A stretch of 64,000 nt of DNA, taken from the NCBI GenBank assembly GCA_027422505.1, contig JAPQWV010000018.1:14650001-14714000 (forward strand). Direction: 5' to 3'. The position numbers and the translations under genes are program-made. Below are positions 24,404-36,313 of the stretch, one piece after another. Below the pieces are notes generated by a model. The model worked only from the letters and a program-made list of their open reading frames with translations. It made no database searches and was not told the origin of the DNA. Every line of letters starts with the position of its first letter. Position 1 is the stretch's first letter. Source of the DNA: Craterostigma plantagineum (Eukaryota > Streptophyta > Magnoliopsida > Lamiales > Linderniaceae).

Positions 24404-25240
24404 AGAGATTAAAAATTCAAAAAACAAGAGAATATTACTAATAAATTAAATAAAAGAATAAATAATAATAAAAAATAAATAACAATAAAAATAAAATAAA
24501 AAACTAAAATTAAATAGAAAATGATAAATATAAATTTAAGATTTAAAAAAAGTAAAAAACATTAACTATATATTTATTTATTAAAAATTAAATGAAAAGG
24601 AAAAACAAAATTAAGGATAAAAATGCTTCTAAAAGTTTACGAAGACCGTCCCTGCCAAGTTATTGAGGACATAATCGTCACAGTTCTTGAATCTTTTTTA
24701 ACAAATATACTGGGTGATTGCATCGACGTCCCAGTTCTCGATTTTTTTTAACATTATCACGATTAATTGACGATGATTCCCGATCTCGTCTTTGTCCAGT
24801 TAACGGCGATGATCGAGAATTTATTTTATTCCCGATCTCGTCATTGTCCCAATTAATTGACGATAATTCTCAGTCCTTAATTTTGTTTTCCTTTTTATAT
24901 AATTTTTAATAAATAAATATATTTTATTTTGTTAGTTTTTTTAAATCTTAAATTTATACTTATAATTTTTTATTTAATTTTTGTTTTATTTTATTTTTAT
25001 TATTATTTATTATTTTATTTAATTTATTCATTTTTTTGCATTTGTTTCCTCATTTTTAATATTTAATTTCTTATTTTTTTAACTTTTTCATTTAGTGACG
25101 GAGATTGCGTAGCAAATACCATTGCCGTCTAAATTGACGGTCGGATTGACGGCGGGACCAATTTGGTTCATTTCAATAACATCAGGGACTAAATTGGTTC
25201 ACGCGGAACATCGATGACTAAATTGGTACACAGGATAAAC

Positions 25241-26335
25241 TCAATGGTTAGACCTGGGGTTTCGTCCTACGTTCTAAGAAATTTGGTCCATGTGCAGCGC
25301 GAGATATCATCCACATTAACCAACGCATATCTTCGCCCATCGATGGTCTGCGTGCACATAGGCTCACACAGATCCATATGAATGAGTTCGAGTGGTTTGG
25401 AGGTTGAGGCTGTATGTTTGGTCCGGTGGGATGCTTTCCTTATCTTTCCCATTTCACACGCCGACCAAAGATGCTTTTTGTGATACCTGAACGAGGGACG
25501 TCCTTTGACCAAGTTTTCTGATCGCAGTTTGTTAAGGTCTTTGAAATTGAGATGGGAGAGTCTCAGATGCCAGAGATCGTTCTGATGAAGAGAGGCACGG
25601 GAGATGAGGCACGTTGGTCGGACAGTTTTGAGGTCAATGGAGTAGAGATTCGTCTTTATGTGGCCAGTGAGGAGCTCTCTTCCATTGTTATCGGTGACGC
25701 TACATTTGTTGGTCTCGAAATTCACCTTGTACCCTTTGTCACAGAAACGTCCAATGCAAAATAAATTGTAGCTCAGTCCTTCGACGTAGGAGACTCCATT
25801 GATGGCCAGTCTGTCATGGATGAGATCACCCTTTCCTAACATGGGTGCAGATTGACTGTTTCCGAAATAGACCTTCCCGTTAATCCTTCAGAGAAGTTGC
25901 TCAACAGCTATTTGTTTCCAGTCATGTGTGAGGAGCAACCCGAATCTAAGTACCACACATGACGGACCTGCAAAAGGAATCAAGTAAGCTTAGGTACCCA
26001 TTTATAGATGGGCCCTTCTTTGATAGCAGGTGTAGACACTAATGTATTTGTTGTTAGACAGAGTTCGTTGTCTGATTGTTGGATAACTGATTTAAGAACT
26101 CAATCACGACAATTGCCTATGGGGTGCAATTGGAATTTAGGAATCCAAATTTGTTTTTGACTTAATTTGTTGTTCTGCTTGATCTTGGAGATGATGTGTT
26201 TCTTTCTCTTATTCTGAGCTTGGGGGATATACCCTTAGAATGAGAGCTATGTGACGTGGAAGCATTTTTGCCGAAAAGATCGTCATGAAGATGGGAAAGT
26301 ACATCATTGTTTTCATGACAATATTTAGATTTCTG
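25241..26335 (-). repeat. Duplicated PR-IN segment, copy S2 (with broken ORF)
   Basis: Direct repeat of 8871-9967. Its ORF piece 25842-25267 covers the pre-integrase zinc region and start of integrase (GDLIHDRLAI, HLRLSHLNF, GRRYALVNVDD). The second Cys-containing motif reads HLWSACE and the upstream protease region is frameshifted near 25880. It joins the truncated DNA element through a short AAAC-type microhomology at 25237-25240. Confidence 0.85.
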
Positions 26336-28816
26336 GGCACAGAATAACGAAACACGATCTGCGACATTACAATAAGTCACTTTTGGAAATGCAAAAGATT
26401 TGGAAACACGAGAAGTAAGGTTTGAGACTGGTTTCCTCTTCTTATGTGGGATTGTTGTCTTCTTTGCTGAGCCAGATCATACCTTCTTCGCTTCCTTAAA
26501 TCTCACGCCTCTGTCTGTGGGTACATATGGTACAAAGTCAGTGTGAGATAAAAGAGTTTTCCTCATAGTTTGCTTGCATTTGCATGTAGAGGGTTCTGGA
26601 ACAGGACTGGAGGTGGAAGGTTTGTAAGCGTCAGGAAAGTTTTCAAGAGTATAGACTTTGCTTAACAGAATAGTTTTATCTTCTTCGTGGGCTTTCTTTT
26701 CTGATTCTAGAGAGGCTGTTAGGTCGCCTATTTTGCGAATAATCTCTGGAGTGTAAATAAATGAATAAATTGGTTTAGCCTGTTCGTCAGTGCCTTCCAG
26801 AATTTCATATCCAAGTGGTGACCTGTAATCATCAGAAAGTGCTCTTTCTAGTTTTGTAGCTATCATTGAGCTCTGTATAGTTACACACGATTTGGGCCCA
26901 TTCTTTACTCCTCCGTTTTTGTTCTTCAGATTCAGTCACCTCACTTGATACTACGAAGGGCATTAGTTTTTCAAGGCTCAACCCAAATCGTTTAATGTTG
27001 TACAGAGAACGCACTTTCTCTTTCTTTGGGTTAGTGGTGAGTTGAAATCCCAATCCTTCGCGGGGATCATAGAAGTCCACATCTTTAGGTTGGCTAAGAA
27101 ACATGGTTTGTTCACGTTGACCTCTTTTGGTGATAATGTCTCTAATTCTTTGACTTTCTTGTATAGCTGAACACGTTCTTCAGTGATTAGTTCATACTGA
27201 GACAATACATTTTGTTGTTCTTCTTCGCTGTCTTTTAAGCTCGTACAGGTATCACTAATTTGTTTTTCCTTTCTATAAGTTCTCCTAAAGTCTTCACTTT
27301 AGTTCCTGACAAGATTAAGGATTTTTGAAGAATCGCTATCTCTTCCTGTTGTTTGTTTAATAACGCATAATTTTTGTCAAAGTTTCTTTGGAGTTCTGAG
27401 TAATCTTTATGATGCATGGAGAGTTCGGTTATCCTACGTTCATGTTTGATAAAATCATTTAGAGATGGGGTGTATACCTCCAGGTCGGATGAAGAGACAT
27501 CCGTCCTGTCTGGCCCTATGCCTGGCTCTTCCTCGTCGGAGTCATTGTCATTGCATTTCACCATGAAGGCCATTTCATCTTCCTCCTCGTCTGATGTGTC
27601 CTCTAGCCATTCCTCTTCCTCAGCAACCAGGACAATTCCCGCCTCCTTGCATTGTGAGAGCTGAAATTTCTTCTTGTAGTATTTAGTATTTTTCTTCTTA
27701 GGTCTGAAGCATTCAGAAGCGAAGTGACCCGGTTTGCCACAGTTGAAGCACTTCTTTATTACTTCAGATTTCTTTGTTTCAACCTCTTTAGGGTCAACGA
27801 ACTTCTGTTTCCCGCTCGAGGTTCGTTGTTTGTTGAAGGAATATGATGATTTTTTGGCGCTCATCTTATTGACGGTCTCCGAGACAGTTTCTTTCTGATT
27901 GATTCGAGTTCGTCCTCAGATTCTTGGTCAGATTCAACATTGTCTGAAGTATCAGATTATATGGCTTGCTTTCCTTTAGAAGTTTTCGAGCTCCTGTGGC
28001 TTGATTTAGAGGTCACGAGTGCAATGTGTTCCATGTCGACACTTGTCTTTCCTTCGTTCTTGATTTCTTTGGCATACTGGGAGTATTGTGAGAGGTTATC
28101 GTGTAAGAAATGGATATCCATTGCATCTAGATCTTTGTTCTGTTGCTTAACCAGAACAGCAATCCGTCCCCACTCGGGTTGCAAGAGGAACTTGATGTTA
28201 TGTTCGTGGTTGGAGCGTTGGATGTTGATCTTTCTCATCTCGTTGATAATGGTCAGGAAACGAGGTAAACATCTCGAAGTTCTTCCCCCTCCTTAGCTTT
28301 GAAGGAATCATAGGCAGTGAGGATGCTCGATTTTTTAGACAGGTTGCTAACTTCTGTCCCAACCATCATTTTGCATAGTTCATCCCATATTTCCTTTGCG
28401 GTGTCCATTGCATCGACTTGCTTGTAGACACCATTTGGTAGAGCCTGAAGTACGTTGTGTCGAGCAAGTTTGTCCGCTCTGGCTCGTGCTCTCTCGGCAT
28501 CATTGTACCGACTAGGGTCCTTTGAAGTTCTCTTCTGGAATGGGAGGAACCGCATCGGGTTGAGCAGGGATGATGGTCCAAAATTGAGCAGGTCCCTCAA
28601 AATGGAGGAAAGCATGTCGTTGGCGAGGTCTACATCCTTGATTTCTATGAAGTTGATGAATCGTTGCTTCCAGATGCTGTACTCTCCCCATCTTAGTAGT
28701 GGTGCACGGTTGTCAGATCCAAAACGCGAAATAGATCTGCGAATTGTTTTAGTTTCGAGTGAAAAATAGTCAAGTTTGAAGAATTTTGAGTGTTCAGTCA
28801 GAATACGCAAGTTCAC
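26162..28816 (-). pseudogene. Copia-A gag, main copy (broken)
   Basis: Starts at 28816 (MNLRILTEHS; the family-like part begins at SRFGSDNRAPLLRWG). It continues with GEYSIWKQRF, TAKEIWDELCKM and GEELRDVYL, where a 1-bp loss (about 28262) shifts the frame. The next piece, 28238-27957, ends at a TAA. Piece 27864-27235 has zinc knuckle CFNCGKPGHFASEC and an acidic patch. Coiled-coil-like pieces follow at 27205-26978, 27104-26832 and 26866-26477, and a C-terminal piece at 26380-26162. Domain order matches Copia-B gag. Confidence 0.82.
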
Positions 28817-28821
28817 TTAAT
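27691..28821 (-). repeat. Gag direct repeat, copy R1
   Basis: 1,131 bp, with no length change and no difference I can see relative to 34290-35420 (constant offset 6,599). It includes the shared frameshift and nonsense mutations, so the duplication is later than gag decay. Its right end abuts the chromovirus patch through a 4-bp TAAT microhomology. Confidence 0.9.
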
Positions 28822-28854
28822 CGGTTGCCGGCTTTCTTCATCTAACTTTACTTC

Positions 28855-31800
28855 TTAGTCATCCTGCTTCGTATCAACTCGCTGCCCCTTAAGACCAGCC
28901 TTGTCCCCAAGGCTAAAATGTGGAAACTGTTGAGTCAGGTCAGCGGCCTCTACCCACGTTGCTTCGTCCCTCGGTTTTCCTTTCCAGACCACCAAGACTT
29001 CTGTGACGTCGTTTGAGCCTACTTGTCGAGTGCGCGATTGTAGTATATCCTCTGGCTCAAAGATACTACTCTCGGTTATCTCTAAACTTTCCGGAAGATC
29101 TGTCTCCAAGTGGTGGTTTCCCACTACCTCCTTAAGTTGTGATACATGAATCAAAGCACACCATCCCTATAATAGGTAAATGCCTCCTTTTCTCCTGAAG
29201 TTGTCGACTAGTTCCGGGTTCGAATCCCGGGCAACCCACTGTTATCTCAAAATTAACACTGGGTGTATCCGAGCATATGGGGGAAGCTTCAACTCATAAG
29301 TCGTCGCTCCAATAGTTTAAGTATCTCGAATGGCCCGTAATATTTAGCAACAATCTTGTTGTATGAACTACGAGACATCGAGGTTTGTCTATGAGGTCGT
29401 ACCTTGAGGAACACTTTATCACCCACGTCGAATTCTAGCTTGCGCTTGTGTTTATTTGCATAGTGAGTCATACGCTGTTGAGCTCTATCTAAGTTTGCCC
29501 GCAATTATTGGATTATCTTATCTCGACTCTCTAACACTTCTGCAACTGCATAAATTCTGCATTCCCCCGCAATGAATCGTTGTAGAGTTGGTGGTTGCCT
29601 CCCGTAAACAACCTCAAAACGAGTAAGTTTGGCCGCCGTTTGGAATGAGGTGTTGTACCAGTATTCGGCCCACGCTAACCACCCCACACATTTCCTTGGC
29701 TGCTCCGATGAAAAACATCATAAGTATGTCTCAAGAGTTCGGTTAAGAACTTCGGTTTGTCCGTCAGATTCTGGGTGATATGCAGAGCTTAATTTCAGCC
29801 CAGTTCCTTGCAATTTAAACAACTCCCGCCAAAAAGCGTTCATGAAAATTGGATATCGGTCGCTGACGATCGATTGTGGCAACCCGTGCAATCTGACGAT
29901 CTCTTTGATGAACTTCTCGGCTAAATTTGTCGCTGTAATGGGCATGCCCAACGCCACAAAATATCCGTACTTCGAGAGTCTGTCAACCACTACCGGAATA
30001 CTAGTGTAGCCTTGGGATTTTGGTAACCCCGTAATAAAATCCATTGAAATATCCTCCCAAATCATTTTTGGAATCGGTAGCGGTTGCAGCAAACCAGCCG
30101 GTTGTTGAGCTTCATACTTCGATTTTTGGCAAACTAAGCAATTGTTCACATATTCCTTGATGCAACGATACATTCCCCGCCAATAAACACTTGAAGCGAT
30201 TCGTCGATACGTACGAAATACTCCTGTGTGGCCCCCGGTTGGCGTATCGTGGAATTCGTACATCAATTTTAGAATCCAAGGCGACGAGGTGGGCAATACC
30301 AAACGTCCTTTATGAAAGAGTTTCCCTTCTACGACAACGTACCCTGGTCGACTATTGCGGTCTCGATACAACTCTACCACAATTTCTTGGATGTGTGGAT
30401 CATGCCGTTGTTCTTCTGCTACCTCAGTCATTGATGTCCATAACGGCCCTGAAATGGCAGTCAACTCACCGTCTTGTTCTGTTCGGCGCGAGAGCGAATC
30501 GGCGACTGAGTTTGTACGCCCGCTAAATATCGAAAGTGTATCCCATTAACTTTGCCACCCATACTTGCTGCGATGGGGTAACAATCCTTTGATTTAATAA
30601 GTATTTGAGGCTATGATGATCTGTACGGACCTTGAAGTGGCGTCGGATCAAGTAGGCCTGCCAATGTTGTATGGCTAAGACAATCCCATCAACTCTCTCT
30701 CGTAAGTTGATCTCGTGCACGTGTTTTCGGCAAAAGCCTTGCTAAAATAAGCGACGGGACGTCCCTCCTGCATCAGTACTGCACCAATACCCGTTCCAGA
30801 TGCATCGCACTCAATAAAGATTGTTTCGTGAATTCGGGAATAGCTAAGACTGGAGCTCTCGTCAAGGCTTTCTGTAATGTTCGAAAAGTGCCCTCCGCCG
30901 ATGATGTCCATTCGAAACATCCCACCAATTCCTTTTTCAGCAATTGGGTTAGTGGTTGTGCAATCACCCCATAATTTCGTACAAATTGCCTATAATACCC
31001 TGTTAAATCCCAAAAAACCTCGTACTTCTTTCACGGACTTAGGTTGCGGCCAAGTGGTAACTGCTGCAATTTGTTGGGTCCATCGCCACTCCTTTCTGAG
31101 AAATAATATGGCCCAAATACTCCACTTGTTCACACGCAAAAGCACACTTTTTGCGATTCGCTTTAAGCTGATTATCCCGCAGAAACCTCCAAAACTGTTG
31201 TCAAATGTCGCAAGTGGTCCTCCCATGATTTGTTGTATACTAGAATATCGTCAAAGAAAACCAGAACGTATTTTCGTAAGAAGGGGCGAGCCAAATTGTT
31301 CATGGTCGACTGAAATGTGGCTGGGGCATTTATCAATCCAAACGGCATCACCAAAAATTCATGGTGGCCATTGTGGGTACGAAAGGCTGTTTTGGGTATA
31401 TCGGAAGGTACCACTCGAATTTGATGATAGCCTGATCGTAAGTCAAGCTTTGAAAACACCTTTGCAAGCTCGTCCAACATCTCCTGTTTCACCAGTATCG
31501 GGAATTTGTCGGGGATAATGACTGTTTAATTCTCGATAGTCCACACAAAATCGCCAACTACCGTCCTTTTTCTTTACCAATAACACCGGACTTGAAAACG
31601 AACTAGAGCTGGGTCGTATTATTCCCGCTAATAGCATGTCTATTACTAGCCTTTCGATTTCGTCTTTCTGGGCGTGCCTGTATCGGTATGGTCGAACAGA
31701 TTCTGGTCCTGCTTCCTTTGTCAATTCAATTCGATGATCATTTGGTCGACTAGGAGGCAACCCCATCAGATCTCCAAACACCTTGGAGTGACATTCCAGC

Positions 31801-33383
31801 AATTCTTCCAATGACTTTGTCTTCTAGTGATTGGCGACGATTGGTCTAGTTGCTGTCAAGTGATGCTGGTCCTCTAAAATTACTGCCCAAAACTCGGTTT
31901 CTTTTGTGAAAACTAGAGAGCGAATTCCCACCCTAGCCCGACATAGCGAAGGGTCCCCGATTATTTGAACTGACTTGCCTGCGTTCTCGAACCACATAGT
32001 CATTTTTTTCCAATTAACTCGAACGTCCCCCAATGATGCAAGCCAAGCGATTCCGAGTATAATGTCGACACCCCCCAACGGAAAATATAGAAATCTGCCC
32101 TTACTTCAAAATCAGTTGAATGATCAAGTCGCGACATGAACCCTTTGATTCCGCTCGTCGCCCATCTCCGAGTTGCACCCCAAACCTATTCGTATGGTCG
32201 GTCAATAGGTTTAATTCGGCGACAATATTATCTGACACAAAATTGTGACTTGCACCGCTATCGACTAGTATTGTCACTTCTTTTCGGCCAATCATGCCTC
32301 GTAGTCGCATGGTATGTGGTCCTGATAGACCGGCCATTGAGCATAGGGACAAGGCCGCACCTGCTCCTGGAAGGTCCTCGATGTGGGCCATCTTTTCTTC
32401 GGTGTTTGTGTCTATATCTAATTCTTTTAATACTTCATCTGGTGCATCGCCTTCCTCCACTAGCATAACTCGGAGTTGCTTCATTGGGAAATCGTGTAGT
32501 GGGGGATAGGGCTGTCGACATCGAAAACAGAATCCGCGTTGTTTCAGGTCTTCATACTCTTTCTGTGGTAGTCGACGAACGAGGTTCGGGCGATCGAATG
32601 TCCAGACATGGCTGATCGCGGAGCTGGCGTCCTTTGAGAGTTGGACGGATTTGGAGCTAGCGGAGGACGAATCACCATCGAAGCCCGGGAGACGGATGAT
32701 GGACTACGGCTACTGGAATAATTAGTTCGGTTTTCCCATGTTCCTCCCTATTGTCGTTGGTACTTTCTTTAGATGTTTTGCGCCATCTGCATCGCTACTT
32801 CCAAGTTATCAGGATTCAAGATTCGAAGGTCGTCTCGAACTTCCTCTTTCAAGCCGTTCATGAAATATCCCAAATAATGCTCTTCAGTCAGATTCGGCAC
32901 TTGGTGGATAGTTGAATAAATAGATCAATATAGTTGATGATAGAATCGGTTTGCTTAATTGCCGACAGGCGCTCGTACGGACTTCCGTCATATCTTTCAT
33001 CAAAGCGAACCATAAGAGCATGGATAAATTGTAACCACGTGAATCCAGGTTTGCGACGTTCATCTGAACCAATTCAGAGCCACACCCTCCATTGCCACCA
33101 GTACTAATGGGAACCGTTCATCTTCTGATATGGCGTGAACGAAGAACAACTGTTCTACCCGAGCGATCCATTCATAAGGGTCACTTCCGTCGAACGTGGG
33201 TAGGGCTAGGTTGGTTGTTGAATGCTCTTAACACGAAGCGGTGTGTCGAAGGTGTCAGTAGATTCGTATTTGGCAAAATTCCCGATAGAACCCGTAAAAT
33301 TTCCAACATCTGATCCTTAACAGCATCGATACTCGCTCTTATCCGAACCTGTAGAATATCATTTCTAATTGTGCTTTGGTTTA
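28855..33383 (-). pseudogene. Chromovirus gag-pol, copy 1 (broken)
   Basis: Ty3-gypsy polyprotein on the minus strand. Gag (33383-32500) has LTEEHYLGYFMNGLK and a degenerate zinc knuckle (CFRC then H, last Cys lost). Protease has ILVDSGASHNF (32484-32101). RT (31811-31172) has [36 protein letters not shown] and VFFDDILVY. RNase H has IECDASGTGIGAVL and VRTDHHSLKYLL. Integrase (30464-29289) has NNCLVCQKSK, MDFITGLPKS, IVSDR and DGQTEVLNRTL. The C-terminal chromodomain (29154-28855) has EVLVVWKGKPRDEATW. Frames change many times. A tRNA-like insert separates integrase from chromodomain. Copy 2 carries the same lesions. Confidence 0.88.
29205..29238 (+). other. tRNA-Lys-like 3' half inside the chromovirus (copy 1)
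   Basis: CGACTAGTTCCGGG, then loop TTCGAAT, then CCCGGGCAACCCA: a perfect 5-bp/7-nt T-arm followed by an acceptor 3' strand. It resembles the 3' exon of plastid trnK-UUU (the CTAGTTC..GGGCAACCCA end), recalled from the matK/trnK region. It lies in about 100 bp of foreign sequence between integrase and the chromodomain. Confidence 0.5.
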
Positions 33384-33388
33384 TTAGC

Positions 33389-33700
33389 TGTCTTCGTAGA
33401 TTGGGGCTTTTCTTGTATTTGTCCTTAGTTTATGACTTATTTTGTTATTTATACCAAGTATGTTTGGTATAAATAGATGTACAAACATTGAGCTTAATGA
33501 GAATATTTGAAAAATTGATCCGAGAAGCTTGCAATTTAATTTCTAGAGAGAGAAACACAAGAAATCTTCTCACTCTAAGCGAAATTCTCTCTCGAGCTTT
33601 CAACGAAGGTTTTTGATCGAAATTCATTTCTTATTAATTCTAATCGATTGCCTTAGAATTCATGTTTAGGATCATAGAGTTGATTTAATGGGATCTAACA
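33389..33700 (+). repeat. Copia-C 5' LTR, copy 1
   Basis: Plus-strand LTR ending GGGATCTAACA against a primer site. The start at TGTCTTCG is inferred from TG and from the end of chromovirus gag. A TATA box (GGTATAAATAG) lies near 33466-33476. Only one LTR is present here. Confidence 0.65.
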
Positions 33701-33701
33701 A

Positions 33702-34289
33702 TTGGTATCAGAGCAGATTCGTTTTGTTTTGAAACGAAAATTGTTAGAATTGGATCGAAATTTGAGTTCGAAGTACTGTTCCAACAAAGAACAGTTTGGC
33801 ACGAATTAAAATTTCGATCTGATAGCTCAATTCTGTACTTAATTGGTTTGAATTCGATGTTTATGTGCTCGTTCTAAGTTGATTGCTCTCAGATTCGTAG
33901 CTGTTTGAACATCGATTTAGCAGATTTAATCAAATTTGAGAAATTACTGTTCACGCGTAGAACTGTTAGAACACATTCTGATTTCAGCCAAAATCGACAT
34001 ATTTTGCTTTCTAATGTTTAATTGTGTGTTCGTGCGTGTTCATCGTCTAATGCGAGCAATAATTTCATAGTCTAATTCATCGTTTTTGCTTGAATCAGTG
34101 TTAGTTGTATCCTGTGATTTTTTGCGATAAATTCAATTTTTCTCGCTAGATTCTTCGATTAGATTAATTTCTCGATCGAAAAACTTTGCGCGAGAATTTT
34201 TCTCGACCAGTATACAAAGTCAGATATAAAGTCGTCTTTAACAAGAATGACTTTAGAAGAAAAATTTCTCAAGCATTACTAAGCGAAAA
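33702..34289 (+). other. Copia-C primer site and partial leader, copy 1
   Basis: TTGGTATCAGAGC (33702-33714) is the initiator-tRNA primer site. The leader then runs to 34289, where it breaks off into the gag repeat R2. No gag start is reached. Confidence 0.75.
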
Positions 34290-35420
34290 TTTCTTCTTAG
34301 GTCTGAAGCATTCAGAAGCGAAGTGACCCGGTTTGCCACAGTTGAAGCACTTCTTTATTACTTCAGATTTCTTTGTTTCAACCTCTTTAGGGTCAACGAA
34401 CTTCTGTTTCCCGCTCGAGGTTCGTTGTTTGTTGAAGGAATATGATGATTTTTTGGCGCTCATCTTATTGACGGTCTCCGAGACAGTTTCTTTCTGATTG
34501 ATTCGAGTTCGTCCTCAGATTCTTGGTCAGATTCAACATTGTCTGAAGTATCAGATTATATGGCTTGCTTTCCTTTAGAAGTTTTCGAGCTCCTGTGGCT
34601 TGATTTAGAGGTCACGAGTGCAATGTGTTCCATGTCGACACTTGTCTTTCCTTCGTTCTTGATTTCTTTGGCATACTGGGAGTATTGTGAGAGGTTATCG
34701 TGTAAGAAATGGATATCCATTGCATCTAGATCTTTGTTCTGTTGCTTAACCAGAACAGCAATCCGTCCCCACTCGGGTTGCAAGAGGAACTTGATGTTAT
34801 GTTCGTGGTTGGAGCGTTGGATGTTGATCTTTCTCATCTCGTTGATAATGGTCAGGAAACGAGGTAAACATCTCGAAGTTCTTCCCCCTCCTTAGCTTTG
34901 AAGGAATCATAGGCAGTGAGGATGCTCGATTTTTTAGACAGGTTGCTAACTTCTGTCCCAACCATCATTTTGCATAGTTCATCCCATATTTCCTTTGCGG
35001 TGTCCATTGCATCGACTTGCTTGTAGACACCATTTGGTAGAGCCTGAAGTACGTTGTGTCGAGCAAGTTTGTCCGCTCTGGCTCGTGCTCTCTCGGCATC
35101 ATTGTACCGACTAGGGTCCTTTGAAGTTCTCTTCTGGAATGGGAGGAACCGCATCGGGTTGAGCAGGGATGATGGTCCAAAATTGAGCAGGTCCCTCAAA
35201 ATGGAGGAAAGCATGTCGTTGGCGAGGTCTACATCCTTGATTTCTATGAAGTTGATGAATCGTTGCTTCCAGATGCTGTACTCTCCCCATCTTAGTAGTG
35301 GTGCACGGTTGTCAGATCCAAAACGCGAAATAGATCTGCGAATTGTTTTAGTTTCGAGTGAAAAATAGTCAAGTTTGAAGAATTTTGAGTGTTCAGTCAG
35401 AATACGCAAGTTCACTTAAT
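34290..35420 (-). repeat. Gag direct repeat, copy R2 (with gag start)
   Basis: Second copy of 27691-28821. It encodes gag from the start (35415) to the zinc knuckle (CFNCGKPGHFASEC, 34463-34290), with the same frameshift and TAA. Its right side continues into the true Copia-A leader, its left side into patch U. Confidence 0.9.
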
Positions 35421-36300
35421 GCATTCTGTAGTATGTTAAGTTTGGGTGAATTTTTGCCTAAGGCTTGAAGGTCAAGCGATTTGAGTTCTAAAGAAGGATT
35501 AAAATCTGTCAATTCAATTTTTTTTGTGCTGATATTCGATCGATTCTAACTCTATAGGAGTAAGTTCGAGCGATTTTGGTCCTGAGATGTCGAATTCGAG
35601 CGATAAATTCAATTCAGACAACTGGAATCAGGTGCAATGTCAATCGGGCGATATGGAATTTCAAGAGATTTGGTTTCGGGTGATTTTAATCCAAAGTGTC
35701 CTGAATCGGGCGATAGAGATACCTAGTTTCGGGCGATTTTGGTCCAAATTGGAAGTGTTTCGATTAACTATAATTGAGAATTGGGGTCTATCGGGCGACT
35801 GAGCGTCGGGCAAAAGAGTTTAGTGGGCTGAAAATTGCCGAGATATAAACGGGCGAAACTAGAAAGGTTTGGTACTGTAGCTGAAAATCGCCGAGATTTG
35901 AGCGTCGGCCGATAGAGTGAAATGAACCAAAAAATCACCGAGAATTTAGTCGAAACCCTGCACAGCGAATTAAAACTGTTTCAGCCGAAACCTTCAAGTA
36001 CTGTTCTATCTGTCACCCGAAAGTCGCGAACAGACCCAGAAAAACCAGAATTCAGACTCGTTTTTTGCTCAAATCCTATTCAAACTTGACAGAAATCGAC
36101 GTGAAAGACCAGGAATGTGCTCATAATCAGTTTTCTAATGTCTTAGGAGAAAGAAATCAGTGAAAACGATTTGAAAACACTCAGAAACAGAGAAAACAAG
36201 AAAGAAAAAAACGAAAATGAGTTTTCAATCAAAATCTTTGTCAATCACGTCGGAATCGAGCGAAACTAGATTCAAATCGAAGATATTGATCCACGTTAGG
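35421..36300 (-). other. Copia-A 5' leader with CGGGCGAT-type motifs
   Basis: Non-coding. Plus-strand reading shows TTTCGGGCGATTTTGG, AATCGGGCGAT, AAAATCGCCGAGAT and TTTCAGCCGAAA repeated between 35530 and 36050. This is the motif family of the 3' spacer at 5000-6070. Confidence 0.75.
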
Positions 36301-36311
36301 CTCTGATACCA
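36301..36311 (-). promoter_or_regulatory. Copia-A primer-binding site
   Basis: Minus strand TGGTATCAGAG, two bases inside the 5' LTR. Confidence 0.9.
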
Positions 36312-36313
36312 CT

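Larger units (their letters stand above)
9968..25240. mobile_element. Truncated TIR DNA element (Mutator-like?), interrupted by Copia-B
   Basis: Its left end starts about GGGGATAAAACC, followed by repeated CCAATTTAGTCCCC and the GACGGCGATGG / CCGTCGCTAAATG block. The right end carries the inverted copy (AGTGACGGAG..., ACTAAATTGGT), but the outermost ~28 bases are missing. The interior (9968-10476 and 24409-25240) is very AT-rich with no coding sequence, so it is non-autonomous. A related, complete element lies at 41639-42183, whose degenerate 9-bp TSD suggests the Mutator superfamily. The GACGAT/TCTCGTC words near 24720-24870 form local repeats. Superfamily is tentative. Confidence 0.7.
28822..34289. 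repeat. Patch U, copy 1: chromovirus fragment plus Copia-C 5' end
   Basis: 5,468 bp matching 44037-44193 plus 58720-64000 (offset 29,741 for the second part, after removing Athila). By eye it differs by about 4 substitutions (29682, 29996, 30986, 31096 areas) and one 8-bp indel near 33868. It starts inside the chromovirus 3' untranslated region and stops inside the Copia-C leader. Neither end is a transposon end, so it was copied rather than transposed. Confidence 0.88.

Noticed and set aside
30877..31518. 213-codon plus-strand ORF (also 60618-61259)
   Set aside because: Exact antisense of the chromovirus RT/RNase H region, with no domain of its own and the same in both copies; a shadow frame.
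28822..34289. Ordinary insertion of a chromovirus
   Set aside because: No LTR, PBS or PPT at the ends and no 5-bp TSD; ends are arbitrary points in two different elements.
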